Shown here piece after piece: positions 1 through 6,804 of a stretch of 13,954 nt of DNA. The notes under the pieces are model-generated. The model worked only from the letters and a program-made list of their open reading frames with translations, was not told the DNA's origin and searched no databases. Position numbers and translations under genes: made by a program. The stretch lies in contig JBIKMV010000060.1 in NCBI GenBank assembly GCA_044359055.1, positions 1 to 13,954 on the forward strand. Direction: 5' to 3'. Origin of the DNA: CAMDMI01 sp044359055 (lineage in GTDB: Bacteria > Bacteroidota > Bacteroidia > Cytophagales > Flexibacteraceae). The stretch's first letter is position 1; each line of letters begins with the position of its first letter.

Positions 1-284
1 TTGATCGACAGGAGCTTCTCATCCAAAACAGCCAGTTTATCGGATAGCGACATTTTATTGCTGTACCAGGCATCTATCAACTGTGCTATTTCACTGATGG
101 TGAATCCGATAGACTTGGCATCCCGGATTAATTCCAGTTTTTCAACTGTTTCTTCATCGTAATGAAAGTAGTTGTTCGACTTCACACTTTCGTTCCTTCT
201 CCCCTTAATCAAACCCGATTTCTCATAAAACCGGATGGTGTGGACCGAAATGCCGGTTCGCTTTGATAATTCATTAATGAGCAT
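1..284 (-). CDS. MerR-family transcriptional regulator, C-terminus cut off by window edge
   Basis: The first 94 residues of a MerR-type DNA-binding protein can be read; the rest lies outside the window. A helix-turn-helix (about residues 3-22) is followed by the family signature RFYEKSGLI (18-26), then a wing and second helix pair (about 38-70, with NYFHYDEETVEKLELI and FTISEIAQLI). After residue 75 the dimerisation coiled coil begins. The effector-binding part, which would show whether it senses metals, oxidants or organic ligands, is not visible. The ATG at 284 is chosen because the HTH starts right after it. It diverges from a short-chain dehydrogenase, a common arrangement for MerR regulators, so that gene is its likely target (inference). 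A TACATTTG box ends only 4 bases before the ATG, so the transcript may be leaderless or nearly so. Confidence 0.9.
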   Translation of the reverse strand, partial: MLINELSKRTGISVHTIRFYEKSGLIKGRRNESVKSNNYFHYDEETVEKLELIRDAKSIGFTISEIAQLIDAWYSNKMSLSDKLAVLDEKLLSI

Positions 285-288
285 GCTA

Positions 289-296
289 CAAATGTA
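289..296 (-). promoter_or_regulatory. Bacteroidota -7 box of merR
   Basis: On the minus strand this reads TACATTTG, an exact match to the Bacteroidota -7 consensus TAnnTTTG. No exact -33 TTG is seen 17-23 bases upstream, where the sequence is T-rich and borders the palindrome at 318-332. The expected transcription start falls at or within a few bases of the merR ATG. Confidence 0.4.
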
Positions 297-317
297 CCGG
301 TAAAAAAATAAATTAAA

Positions 318-332
318 AGCATAGACTATGCT
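318..332. promoter_or_regulatory. Perfect palindrome, candidate MerR operator
   Basis: AGCATAGACTATGCT is a perfect 7-base inverted repeat around one central base, in the divergent intergenic region between merR and the dehydrogenase. On the minus strand it sits about 21 bases upstream of the TACATTTG -7 box of merR. On the plus strand it lies just upstream of the TTG of the putative dehydrogenase promoter. Short dyads of this kind are typical MerR-family operators, although classical MerR activators bind inside the promoter spacer. The assignment rests on position and symmetry only. Confidence 0.5.
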
Positions 333-338
333 CTAATG

Positions 339-369
339 TTGTGGGCTTGATAATTTCATTTTAACCTTG
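339..369 (+). promoter_or_regulatory. Possible promoter of the short-chain dehydrogenase
   Basis: A TTG at 339-341 is followed after 20 bases by TAACCTTG (362-369), one mismatch from the Bacteroidota TAnnTTTG box. The spacing fits the -33/-7 arrangement, and the gene starts 26 bases further on. The signal is short and could be chance. Confidence 0.3.
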
Positions 370-395
370 CCGCTCTTAACTTAATTTATTTAAAA

Positions 396-1175
396 ATGGC
401 GATTGCTTTAATCACAGGAGCGTCCAACGGAATCGGCCTGGAACTGGCAAAAATTCATGCCTCCAAAGGCGGCGATCTGGTTTTGGTTGCACGAAACAAG
501 GCCAGATTGGAAGAACTCAAATTCGAACTCGAAAACCGTTACAAAGTAAAAGTGCACACCATCGGCAAAGACCTTTCGGCCATAAACGCGGCGAAGGAAG
601 TATACGACGAAACAATGCAGTACAAGTTGCGGATCGATTACCTGATTAACAATGCCGGCTTTGGCGACTTTGGCATGTTTACAGAAACCGACTGGAACAA
701 GGAACTGCAGATGATCAATTTGAATATCACCACATTGACACATTTTACCAAATTGTATTTGCAGGATATGGTCAAGCGAAAAAGCGGCAAAATCATGAAT
801 GTAGCCTCCACTGCTGCATTTCAATCCGGGCCCACCATGGCGGTATATTTTGCCACCAAGGCCTATGTGCTGAGTTTTTCGGAAGCCGTAGACAACGAGG
901 TAAGAAACCAGGGTGTCAGTGTTACCACCCTTTGTCCCGGAGCAACAGAAAGCGGATTTCAGGCTGCTGCTGCCATGGAAGAAAGCAATTTGGTGAAGGG
1001 CAAAAAACTCCCCTCTTCAAAAGAAGTGGCCGAATACGGATACCGTGCCATGATGCAGGGACAAACGGTGGCCATCCATGGTATGATGAACTGGATATTG
1101 GCCAACTCGGTGCGTTTTATACCAAGGGCATGGGTGGTAAAAATAACCCGCAAGCTCCAGGACAAAGCCAAATAG
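396..1175 (+). CDS. Short-chain dehydrogenase/reductase (classical SDR family)
   Basis: This is a 259-residue NAD(P)-dependent oxidoreductase of the classical SDR fold, about the usual length. The cofactor motif TGASNGIG lies at residues 7-14, and NNAG, which stabilises the central sheet, at 85-88. The catalytic residues are Ser138 and the YxxxK pair Tyr151/Lys155, followed by CPG at 180-182. All key residues are present, so the enzyme should be active. The overall pattern is closest to the DltE/YciK-like oxidoreductases of broad or unknown substrate range, so the substrate cannot be named. The ATG at 396 leaves only six residues before the glycine motif, which is normal. Divergent transcription from a MerR regulator suggests induction by that regulator's ligand. 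No gene follows closely on the same strand, so it is probably monocistronic. Confidence 0.93.
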   Translation: MAIALITGASNGIGLELAKIHASKGGDLVLVARNKARLEELKFELENRYKVKVHTIGKDLSAINAAKEVYDETMQYKLRIDYLINNAGFGDFGMFTETDWNKELQMINLNITTLTHFTKLYLQDMVKRKSGKIMNVASTAAFQSGPTMAVYFATKAYVLSFSEAVDNEVRNQGVSVTTLCPGATESGFQAAAAMEESNLVKGKKLPSSKEVAEYGYRAMMQGQTVAIHGMMNWILANSVRFIPRAWVVKITRKLQDKAK

Positions 1176-1719
1176 CAAAAGTCATAGGCAATGCCTCATT
1201 TTACATCCGGATTTTCTCTTCCTCTGTTTTTGAAAAACCTCGATTCAACATTGAATATCAATGGTTTGAATCTGTTTTTTGGCTTTGCAGGAACCGGTGA
1301 AATTTGTAAAAAGATACAAGGCTTTAGTGCCCTCACCTGCGGACATTGTTCGGAGTACAGATTTCATGGCTTCGGCTTGAATATGCTCAACCATGAAAAA
1401 TAAATTGTAAAATCTGTTGTTTGGTTGGTTGTATAAAAATGCTTTTGATAAGTCAATGATTCGGGCCGGTTTACATTCTTGTTCTTTTTGCCCCGATAGA
1501 TCGGGATTTTCAACTTGATCAAACAAGAACCCAAACTTGTCCAGCCGTGGCGGAAATGAAGACAAACAAGGCTACCCGAAGTAAATTCGGGACAAGCCCA
1601 CCCGCATCCCAAACTTCCTCATTGTTTTGTACGGCCAACACGCTTTTTTTCTTTTTTCGTAATAAATTGATTTTTAAGCAAGTAAAGAAACAAGTTAAAC
1701 GAAAAACGAATCATAAAAC
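1176..1719. other. 544-base intergenic stretch without a convincing gene
   Basis: No open frame here has a recognisable domain, signal peptide or gene-like context. The left part (1176-1440) shows nothing I can name. The right part (about 1470-1600) holds several inverted repeats, listed separately. The last 80 bases before 1720 are AT-rich, with runs of T and A, and presumably carry the promoter of the next gene, but no clear TTG/TAnnTTTG pair is seen. A 106-codon frame on the minus strand (1245-1565) crosses the repeat; its sequence is partly a translation of the inverted repeats, and I do not call it a gene. Confidence 0.6.
1476..1596. repeat. Cluster of inverted repeats, candidate dispersed palindromic (REP-like) element
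   Basis: Four perfect dyads lie within about 120 bases. TTCTTGTT (1476-1483) pairs with AACAAGAA (1522-1529). Inside that pair, CCCGAT (1492-1497) pairs with ATCGGG (1500-1505). CTTGTCC (1536-1542) pairs with GGACAAG (1590-1596). Inside that second pair, CCCGAA (1575-1580) pairs with TTCGGG (1586-1591), sharing two G's with the outer arm. Two nested hairpins with similar CCCGA-type cores side by side are the layout of bacterial intergenic palindromic repeats. CCCGATA/TATCGGG-type sequences are, from memory, frequent between genes in Bacteroidota. No second copy exists in this window, so repetition in the genome is inference. Confidence 0.45.
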
Positions 1720-2211
1720 ATGAACCAGATTGAAAAATATTTCACCGCAGAAAAATACGAAAGCATTCTTTTCGTAATGACCGGAGTGATTGCCATTTCA
1801 TTTGCCGTTTACTTTTTGATAAGACTGAGACAACCTTTTTTCAACGGAGTGGCTTATCCCCTGATGATCATTGCCTTGATACAAATCGCTGTGGGGAATT
1901 CAGTTTATTTCAGAAGCCCAAAAGACACTGCCAGGGTGAATGAAATATTCCAAAACGAAAAAGCCCGGATTAATACCGAGGAAATACCGAGAATGGAACA
2001 GGTGATGAGGAATTTCGAAATTTACCGATGGGTAGAATTGGCATTGCTTGTGGCGGGGGCTATTTTGTTTTTCAGTTTTCAGCCCATGACCTTTTGGAAG
2101 GGCGCAGGCCTCGGACTTTTTATTCAGGCCGGCTTTATGCTGCTGCTTGATTTTTTTGCGGAAAGCAGAGGAAAGGTATATCTTGAATTTCTGCGGTCTT
2201 TGCACCCTTAA
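1720..2211 (+). CDS. Conserved four-helix membrane protein, function unknown
   Basis: This 163-residue protein has four likely membrane helices at about residues 15-34, 43-63, 103-121 and 127-146. Between helices 2 and 3 is a hydrophilic stretch of about 40 residues (64-102) containing YFRSPKD and the charged segment TEEIPRMEQVM. The pairing of RSPKD with a helical, charged loop recalls small Bacteroidota inner-membrane proteins annotated only as hypothetical. I recognise no enzymatic motif. The ATG at 1720 starts a short amphipathic N-terminus (MNQIEKYFTAEKY) before the first helix, which looks natural. It stands alone: the repeat cluster lies upstream, and the next gene converges on it with a gap of about 40 bases. 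No strong terminator is seen in that gap. Confidence 0.8.
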   Translation: MNQIEKYFTAEKYESILFVMTGVIAISFAVYFLIRLRQPFFNGVAYPLMIIALIQIAVGNSVYFRSPKDTARVNEIFQNEKARINTEEIPRMEQVMRNFEIYRWVELALLVAGAILFFSFQPMTFWKGAGLGLFIQAGFMLLLDFFAESRGKVYLEFLRSLHP

Positions 2212-2250
2212 CCAGTTGAGTCGTAAGTGCCGTAGCAAAAAAATCTGATT

Positions 2251-3072
2251 TTACCTTTTGCCTGAAAGCTCCTGTTCAAATTCCGGAAGCCATTGACCAT
2301 CAAAGCCTTTACTGAGATCATAAATCTTTATTCCTGTTCCATTGGCCATACCCAGCCAGTCGGCCTGCATGAGTTCGGCATAAAGGAGGGATTTCTTTTG
2401 AACAGGCATGCCCTTCCTGTTCCAGAATGCAAGTAAAAACTCTTTCATACAGGAGTGAAGACCCCCAAGTTCCGGGTCAGGAATCTGAATCTGATTTTCA
2501 GAAAACCAGAAAAGGGAAGAATGGGTACCTTCCACTACAAAACCATCTTTCTGACATAAAATCAGGTCTTCCATTTCCCGGCGGCGGCATTCGGCGGCGG
2601 CTATGGTGTACGGCAGGGCAGATGCAGACTTAATCCAGGAATAAGGATGCACCGGCAGGAAAATGGAATGGCACATCCCCAGCCGGTTTCCAAATCGAAT
2701 CCAAGGATAATCCAGAGGGCGGACATCAACAAAAAATGCAGCCTCGGTGGATTCAGGTCCATAGGCGCCTGAGCCCTTTCTGAAAAATAAAATTTTCAAG
2801 CGCAAATCGGTTTGCAGAACCCCGGGAAAACGACTGAATATCAGCGACCAGAAAACCTGCTCGTCCAGATAATCAGGCCAGGGAAACCGAAGGGCTTCCA
2901 CCGTACGCCTGATCCTGGCCCAATGAAAATCTGCCAGCAGAATGCTCCCGTTCTGTGAGATTCTGATGGTTTCAAAAAACCCATCTCCGAATAAAAAGGA
3001 GCGGTTTTCTGAAAGGGGGAGCTTGCTTTCAGGTTGCCAGTTGCCGTCAAACCAGAGCCGGTAGCTTTCCAT
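2251..3072 (-). CDS. Class IV PLP-dependent aminotransferase, probably aminodeoxychorismate lyase-like
   Basis: This 273-residue protein has the fold-type IV pattern shared by 4-amino-4-deoxychorismate lyase (PabC), branched-chain aminotransferase (IlvE) and D-amino-acid aminotransferase. Visible landmarks are FGDGFFET (28-35), the cofactor lysine in WIKSASALPY (Lys148), and VVEGTHSSLFW (179-189), whose Glu181 normally contacts the pyridine nitrogen. The late segment MANGTGIKIY (242-251) replaces the more usual N-x-x-x-GI form. The family is certain; the substrate is not. PabC (folate pathway) is favoured by length and by the FGDGFFET and L-x-Y after the lysine, as in many Bacteroidota PabC-like proteins. 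An in-frame ATG at 3114 would add 14 residues. I prefer 3072 because the family normally begins with a short strand like MESYRLWFDGNW. It diverges from the serine dehydratase gene across 131 bases. Confidence 0.85.
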   Translation of the reverse strand: MESYRLWFDGNWQPESKLPLSENRSFLFGDGFFETIRISQNGSILLADFHWARIRRTVEALRFPWPDYLDEQVFWSLIFSRFPGVLQTDLRLKILFFRKGSGAYGPESTEAAFFVDVRPLDYPWIRFGNRLGMCHSIFLPVHPYSWIKSASALPYTIAAAECRRREMEDLILCQKDGFVVEGTHSSLFWFSENQIQIPDPELGGLHSCMKEFLLAFWNRKGMPVQKKSLLYAELMQADWLGMANGTGIKIYDLSKGFDGQWLPEFEQELSGKR

Positions 3073-3203
3073 TTTTGAAAAAGGACAAATTAAATCAAGC
3101 GCAATTTTGGCCATTAAGACCCAAAATACAACCTTTTGTCCTGTCGGGATTTGAAAGATGTTTTGAAATCAACCTACTTTCCAGCCTCAAACTGCCAGAA
3201 TCA

Positions 3204-3878
3204 ATGAGCGAAAGAAGCAGTATTTTCGACATGATAGGTCCTGTGATGATAGGTCCGAGCAGCAGCCATACCGCCGGTGTGGCCAGAATTGGAAATGTGG
3301 TCAGAAAAATTCTGGGCGAGACACCCGAAAAAGCTGAAATCCTTTTTTACAATTCCTTTGCCAGAACCTACGAAGGCCACGGAAGCGACAAAGCCATTCT
3401 GGCCGGACTTCTGGGTTATCTGCCGGATGATCCCCGCATCAGGGAAGCTCTTGAACATGCTGAAAAAGAAGGACTTCAATACCATTTCCGCTCCATCGGC
3501 AATGCCTCAACCCTTCACCCAAATTCCATCCGTGTGCTGGCAGTAAAAGGGGAAAAAAAAGTGGAAGTGCTGGGAGAAAGTCTGGGCGGAGGGGTCATCA
3601 ATATAGCAGAGGTGGATGGCTTTACGGCCAATATCACCGGACAGGTCTACACCCTGATTCTGAAAGCCGATGATGTGAAGGGCACTATAGCATTTGTTGC
3701 CGAAGTCATCGGCCATGACGACTGCAATATTGCCACCATGACCGTCAGCCGGAAGGGAAAGCACGATCTGGCATGTCATTTTATAGAAATGGATTCTCCT
3801 CTGGCCGACCTTACCGTTCAATATCTTTGCTCGCTCCGGTGGGTCCACAATCTGGTATACTTAAAACCTTCTGATTAA
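3204..3878 (+). CDS. sdaAB: L-serine dehydratase (iron-sulfur type), beta subunit
   Basis: This 224-residue protein matches the beta chain of two-subunit, [4Fe-4S]-dependent L-serine ammonia-lyase, which converts L-serine to pyruvate and ammonia. The family signature GPSSSHTAG is at residues 17-25, followed by TYEGHGSDKA (55-64) and SIGNASTLHPNSIR (97-110). The C-terminal part (about 148-220, from YTLILKADDVKG) is an ACT domain, as usual in this subunit. The chain with the cluster-binding cysteines (alpha) is not in the window. The frame opens upstream at 3075, but the extra 43 residues do not resemble the family and overlap the divergent gene's leader. The ATG at 3204 gives the standard MSERSSIFDMIGPVMIGPSSSHTAG start. 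The stop codon TAA abuts the ATG of the next gene with no gap, suggesting cotranscription and coupled translation with a TolC-like gene of unrelated function. Confidence 0.92.
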   Translation: MSERSSIFDMIGPVMIGPSSSHTAGVARIGNVVRKILGETPEKAEILFYNSFARTYEGHGSDKAILAGLLGYLPDDPRIREALEHAEKEGLQYHFRSIGNASTLHPNSIRVLAVKGEKKVEVLGESLGGGVINIAEVDGFTANITGQVYTLILKADDVKGTIAFVAEVIGHDDCNIATMTVSRKGKHDLACHFIEMDSPLADLTVQYLCSLRWVHNLVYLKPSD

Positions 3879-5339
3879 ATGGGATTGCTTCGCATTCTGA
3901 TATTCCTGCTTTTGTTTTCGGCTTCGGCTTTTGCCCAGCAGTCAAAAAAAATCTTTTCCCTGAAACAGTGTTTGGAGACAGCCTGGGAAAACAACATCAC
4001 CATGAAACAGAATGTGGCAAGCGTAGATGCCAATCAGGTTGCCGTAAATCAGGCCCGGATGAGCAGACTGCCCAGTCTGAACGCCTCTGGTTCGCAATCT
4101 ATCAATTTTGGGCGATCGGTAAACCCTTATGACAATACTGTGGTGGAAAATCAGCAGGTAAATTCCAATAACTTCGGCCTTTCTGCCTCAGTGAATCTTT
4201 TCTCAGGGATGCAAAACACATACACCCTGCAGCAGCGGCAATTGAATCTGAAAGCCAGCAAGGAAGATGTTAACACCGTAAAAAACAACATTGCCCTCGG
4301 TGTGGTGGAAACTTTTGCCAATGTCCTGAGCACCAAATCGCTTATGGAAACCAGCAAGACACAACTAAGCAGCACCAAGGCACAAACCGAAAGGACCGAA
4401 AAGCTGGTAAAAGCAGGAAGCCTGCCCATAACTTCTCTGTACGACTTCAGGGCGCAACTTGCAACCGAAGAAACCAATGTCATCGTGGCAGAAAACAATC
4501 TGGACTTGGCAAAGCTTGCCCTTGCCCAGTGGATGCAGATTGACCCCGAAATGCTGGAAGATGTAGAAGAGCCGAATGTAGTTATCGGAGAAGGAGAGGA
4601 AAAATCTGCCCGTGAGGTGTATGAAGCAGCCGAAGGCAATCAGCCCCAGATTATGGCGGCCCGCACCAGAGTAATGGCGGGAGAAAAAAGCATATCACTT
4701 GCCAGAAGCAACTATTATCCCAGTCTGAGTCTTCAGGCTGGCCTTTTTACCAATTACTCATCCCTGGCTCAGAGATTTATTCCGGGTGAAAAACTGGCCA
4801 CACCTTATTACCAGGCATTCGGCGAATTTCAAATTTCAAATCCTGCCATCGGAGATATTCCTGTGAGCATTTCTCAAAAGATTACAGAAGCGCCCGGCAG
4901 ACTTCAGGACCTATCATTTGGTCAGCAATTTGAAAACAACCTCAGAAAAGGCTTTTCTCTTAATCTGAACATTCCGATTTTCAATGGCTTCAATTCCCGT
5001 TATGCCATAGAAAATGCCAAAATCAGTGCCCGGAACGCCAGATTGCAGCTGGACCAGCAGAAAAATCAACTCCGGCAGAGCATACAGACGGCCCTCGCAA
5101 ATGAAAAAGCAGCCTCCAAAAGGCTTGCTGCGGTAGAAAAACAAATTACCGCCCTCGAAGAAGCTTACCGTTCCGCTGAGCAAAGGCTGAATCTGGGTGT
5201 ACTCAATCCGGTGGATTATTTGCTGGCCAAAAACAATTTGTCAAGGGTTCAGAACGACCGGGTACGCCTGAAGTATGATTATTTTATCCGCCGTGCACTA
5301 GTGGATTTTTACCTCGGAAAAAATTTTAATTTCAATTGA
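3879..5339 (+). CDS. TolC-family outer membrane efflux protein
   Basis: This 486-residue protein begins with a signal peptide (about 1-19, hydrophobic core LLRILIFLLLFSASAFA, cleavage after AFA). The mature part has the two-fold repeated helix-strand-helix layout of outer membrane efflux channels. Each half opens with a family-typical segment: FSLKQCLETAWENNITMKQ (about 27-45), and AREVYEAAEGNQPQIMAARTRV later. Beta segments include FGLSASVNLFSGMQN and FSLNLNIPIFNGFNSRYAIENAK, a characteristic P-hydrophobic-NGF motif near the second barrel strand. Long alanine- and glutamine-rich helices follow, as in periplasmic coiled-coil tunnels. It should form the outer membrane duct of a tripartite exporter with the adaptor encoded 2 bases downstream. 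The ATG directly follows the sdaAB stop codon. The exported substrate cannot be inferred. Confidence 0.92.
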   Translation: MGLLRILIFLLLFSASAFAQQSKKIFSLKQCLETAWENNITMKQNVASVDANQVAVNQARMSRLPSLNASGSQSINFGRSVNPYDNTVVENQQVNSNNFGLSASVNLFSGMQNTYTLQQRQLNLKASKEDVNTVKNNIALGVVETFANVLSTKSLMETSKTQLSSTKAQTERTEKLVKAGSLPITSLYDFRAQLATEETNVIVAENNLDLAKLALAQWMQIDPEMLEDVEEPNVVIGEGEEKSAREVYEAAEGNQPQIMAARTRVMAGEKSISLARSNYYPSLSLQAGLFTNYSSLAQRFIPGEKLATPYYQAFGEFQISNPAIGDIPVSISQKITEAPGRLQDLSFGQQFENNLRKGFSLNLNIPIFNGFNSRYAIENAKISARNARLQLDQQKNQLRQSIQTALANEKAASKRLAAVEKQITALEEAYRSAEQRLNLGVLNPVDYLLAKNNLSRVQNDRVRLKYDYFIRRALVDFYLGKNFNFN

Positions 5340-5341
5340 AA

Positions 5342-6700
5342 ATGAAAAAATGGGTTTGGATTTTGCTCATTGTAGCTGCTTTGGGCGCTTTGGGGGGATT
5401 TGCCGGAAAAAAAATGGGCTGGTTTGGTCAGGATGATTTGCCGGAGGTGGAAGTTACAGGAGTAAAAAAAGCCGACATTACTGAAAAAGTGAGTGCCAGC
5501 GGTAAGGTGCAGCCTGAACTGGAGGTGAAAATTTCTGCCGATGTTTCCGGTGAAATAATTGAACTGGTGGTAAAGGAAGGTGATTCTGTAAAAAATGGCG
5601 ACCTTCTTTTCCGCATCAGACCCGACAATTACATTTCCATGCTGGATAGGGCAAAGGCTGCACTGAACACGGCAAAGGCCAATCTAGCCCAGACCCGAGC
5701 CGTTCTCGCCCAAAGCGGTGCCCGGCTGATCCGTACAAAACTCGAGTTTGAGAGAAACAAAAAGCTGTATGACCAAAAAGTAATCTCGGAAGCCGACTGG
5801 CAAAACACAAAAGCCAATTTCGAGGTTGCGGAAAGCGAGCTGGAATCGGCCAAAAGCAATGTAGAGGCCGCCCGTTTCGGTGTTCAGAATGCTGAAGCAA
5901 CGGTAAAAGATGCGGCAGAAAATCTACGGAAAACCACCGTTTTTGCACCCATGGGGGGCATCATTTCCCGCCTGAATGTAAAAGCCGGAGAGCGGGTAGT
6001 GGGTACTGCGCAGATGACCGGTACCGAGATCCTGAGAATAGCCAATCTCAGGGATATGGAAGTGGAAGTAGAGGTAAATGAAAACGACATCGTACGGATT
6101 CAAACGGGCGATTCTGCTGAAATCGAGGTGGATTCCTATGCCTATCTGAAAAAGAAATTCAAGGGTGTGGTGACCTCCATTGCCAATTCTGCGGTGGAAA
6201 CCCAAAGCGCAGAAGCTGTCACAGAATTTAAGGTCAGGGTAAAACTCGACCCCCGCTCCTACCGGGATTTATTGCACCATAAATCAGGAAGTTTCCCATT
6301 CAGGCCCGGCATGACGGCTTCGCTTGAAATATTGACCGATTTTAAAGCCGGAGTTCTGGCGGTACCCCTTTCGGCGGTGGCCTCCCGGGCCCCTGAAAAG
6401 GAAGAAGAAACCAGCAATACCACGGATAAGGTCAAAGAGGATATGACCGATGCAGAAAAAAGGAGGGAAGAACTGGCAAAGCAAAAGCAGGAAGTTGTCT
6501 TTGTATTGCTGAGCGATAACAAGGTGGAAATGAGAAAGGTAAAAACAGGCATTGCCGATTTTGAACTGGTTGAAATTGCTTCGGGATTAAAGGAAGGAGA
6601 AAAAATTGTAACCGGCCCTTTTTCAGCCATCACCAAGACACTCAACGACGGGGATGAAGTCCGGATAAAGTCAAAAGAAAAAAAGAAAACCAAAGGGTAG
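5342..6700 (+). CDS. HlyD/MacA-like periplasmic adaptor (membrane fusion protein)
   Basis: This 452-residue protein is anchored by one N-terminal helix (about 4-22, VWILLIVAALGALGGFAG). It then shows the adaptor order: first lipoyl half (about 61-93, ISADVSGEIIELVVKEGDSVKNGDLLF), a long alpha-helical hairpin (about 96-196), second lipoyl half (197-235, VFAPMGGIISRLNVKAGERV), beta-barrel (about 238-335) and a membrane-proximal domain to about 442. A highly charged segment at 350-384 (rich in E and K) interrupts the last domain; such insertions occur in Bacteroidota adaptors. The TTG at 5336, six bases upstream and overlapping tolC, is the only alternative start; the ATG at 5342 is preferred. 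It pairs with the TolC-like gene, but no ABC or RND transporter gene follows, so the inner-membrane partner is encoded elsewhere. MacA-type pairing with a MacB-like ABC permease is the likeliest guess. Confidence 0.9.
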   Translation: MKKWVWILLIVAALGALGGFAGKKMGWFGQDDLPEVEVTGVKKADITEKVSASGKVQPELEVKISADVSGEIIELVVKEGDSVKNGDLLFRIRPDNYISMLDRAKAALNTAKANLAQTRAVLAQSGARLIRTKLEFERNKKLYDQKVISEADWQNTKANFEVAESELESAKSNVEAARFGVQNAEATVKDAAENLRKTTVFAPMGGIISRLNVKAGERVVGTAQMTGTEILRIANLRDMEVEVEVNENDIVRIQTGDSAEIEVDSYAYLKKKFKGVVTSIANSAVETQSAEAVTEFKVRVKLDPRSYRDLLHHKSGSFPFRPGMTASLEILTDFKAGVLAVPLSAVASRAPEKEEETSNTTDKVKEDMTDAEKRREELAKQKQEVVFVLLSDNKVEMRKVKTGIADFELVEIASGLKEGEKIVTGPFSAITKTLNDGDEVRIKSKEKKKTKG

Positions 6701-6767
6701 TGAAATTGGTAATTAATCATCTAAAATGGATTGCCTGTCTAAGTTTTGTTTGATTTATGCTAAATTT

Positions 6768-6800
6768 TTGAGCCGCTGAAAATCCAAGGTTCTACCTTTA
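6768..6800 (+). promoter_or_regulatory. Putative promoter of a small RNA or leader
   Basis: A TTG at 6768-6770 is followed after 22 bases by TACCTTTA (6793-6800), one mismatch from the Bacteroidota -7 box TAnnTTTG. Transcription would start near 6805-6808, just before the GNRA-capped hairpin. The match is moderate; its relevance comes from the structured sequence and terminator directly downstream. Confidence 0.35.
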
Positions 6801-6804
6801 CAAT

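Noticed and set aside
1186..1196. AGGCA-A-TGCCT dyad just after the dehydrogenase stop codon, possible terminator
   Set aside because: Only one base separates the arms, too few for a hairpin loop, and no T-run follows.
1191..1403. 70-codon plus-strand frame after the dehydrogenase
   Set aside because: No domain, no ribosome-binding or promoter signal, and composition like the surrounding noncoding sequence.
2212..2250. Bidirectional terminator between the converging membrane protein and aminotransferase genes
   Set aside because: No stable inverted repeat with T-runs on either side could be found in the short gap.
3075..3203. 43-residue N-terminal extension of the serine dehydratase subunit
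   Set aside because: It does not resemble the family and would overlap the leader of the divergent aminotransferase gene; the ATG at 3204 fits the family start.
4151..4639. 162-codon minus-strand frame inside the TolC-like gene
   Set aside because: It is antisense to a clear coding region, is serine-rich as expected from reading such a gene backwards, and has no start context.
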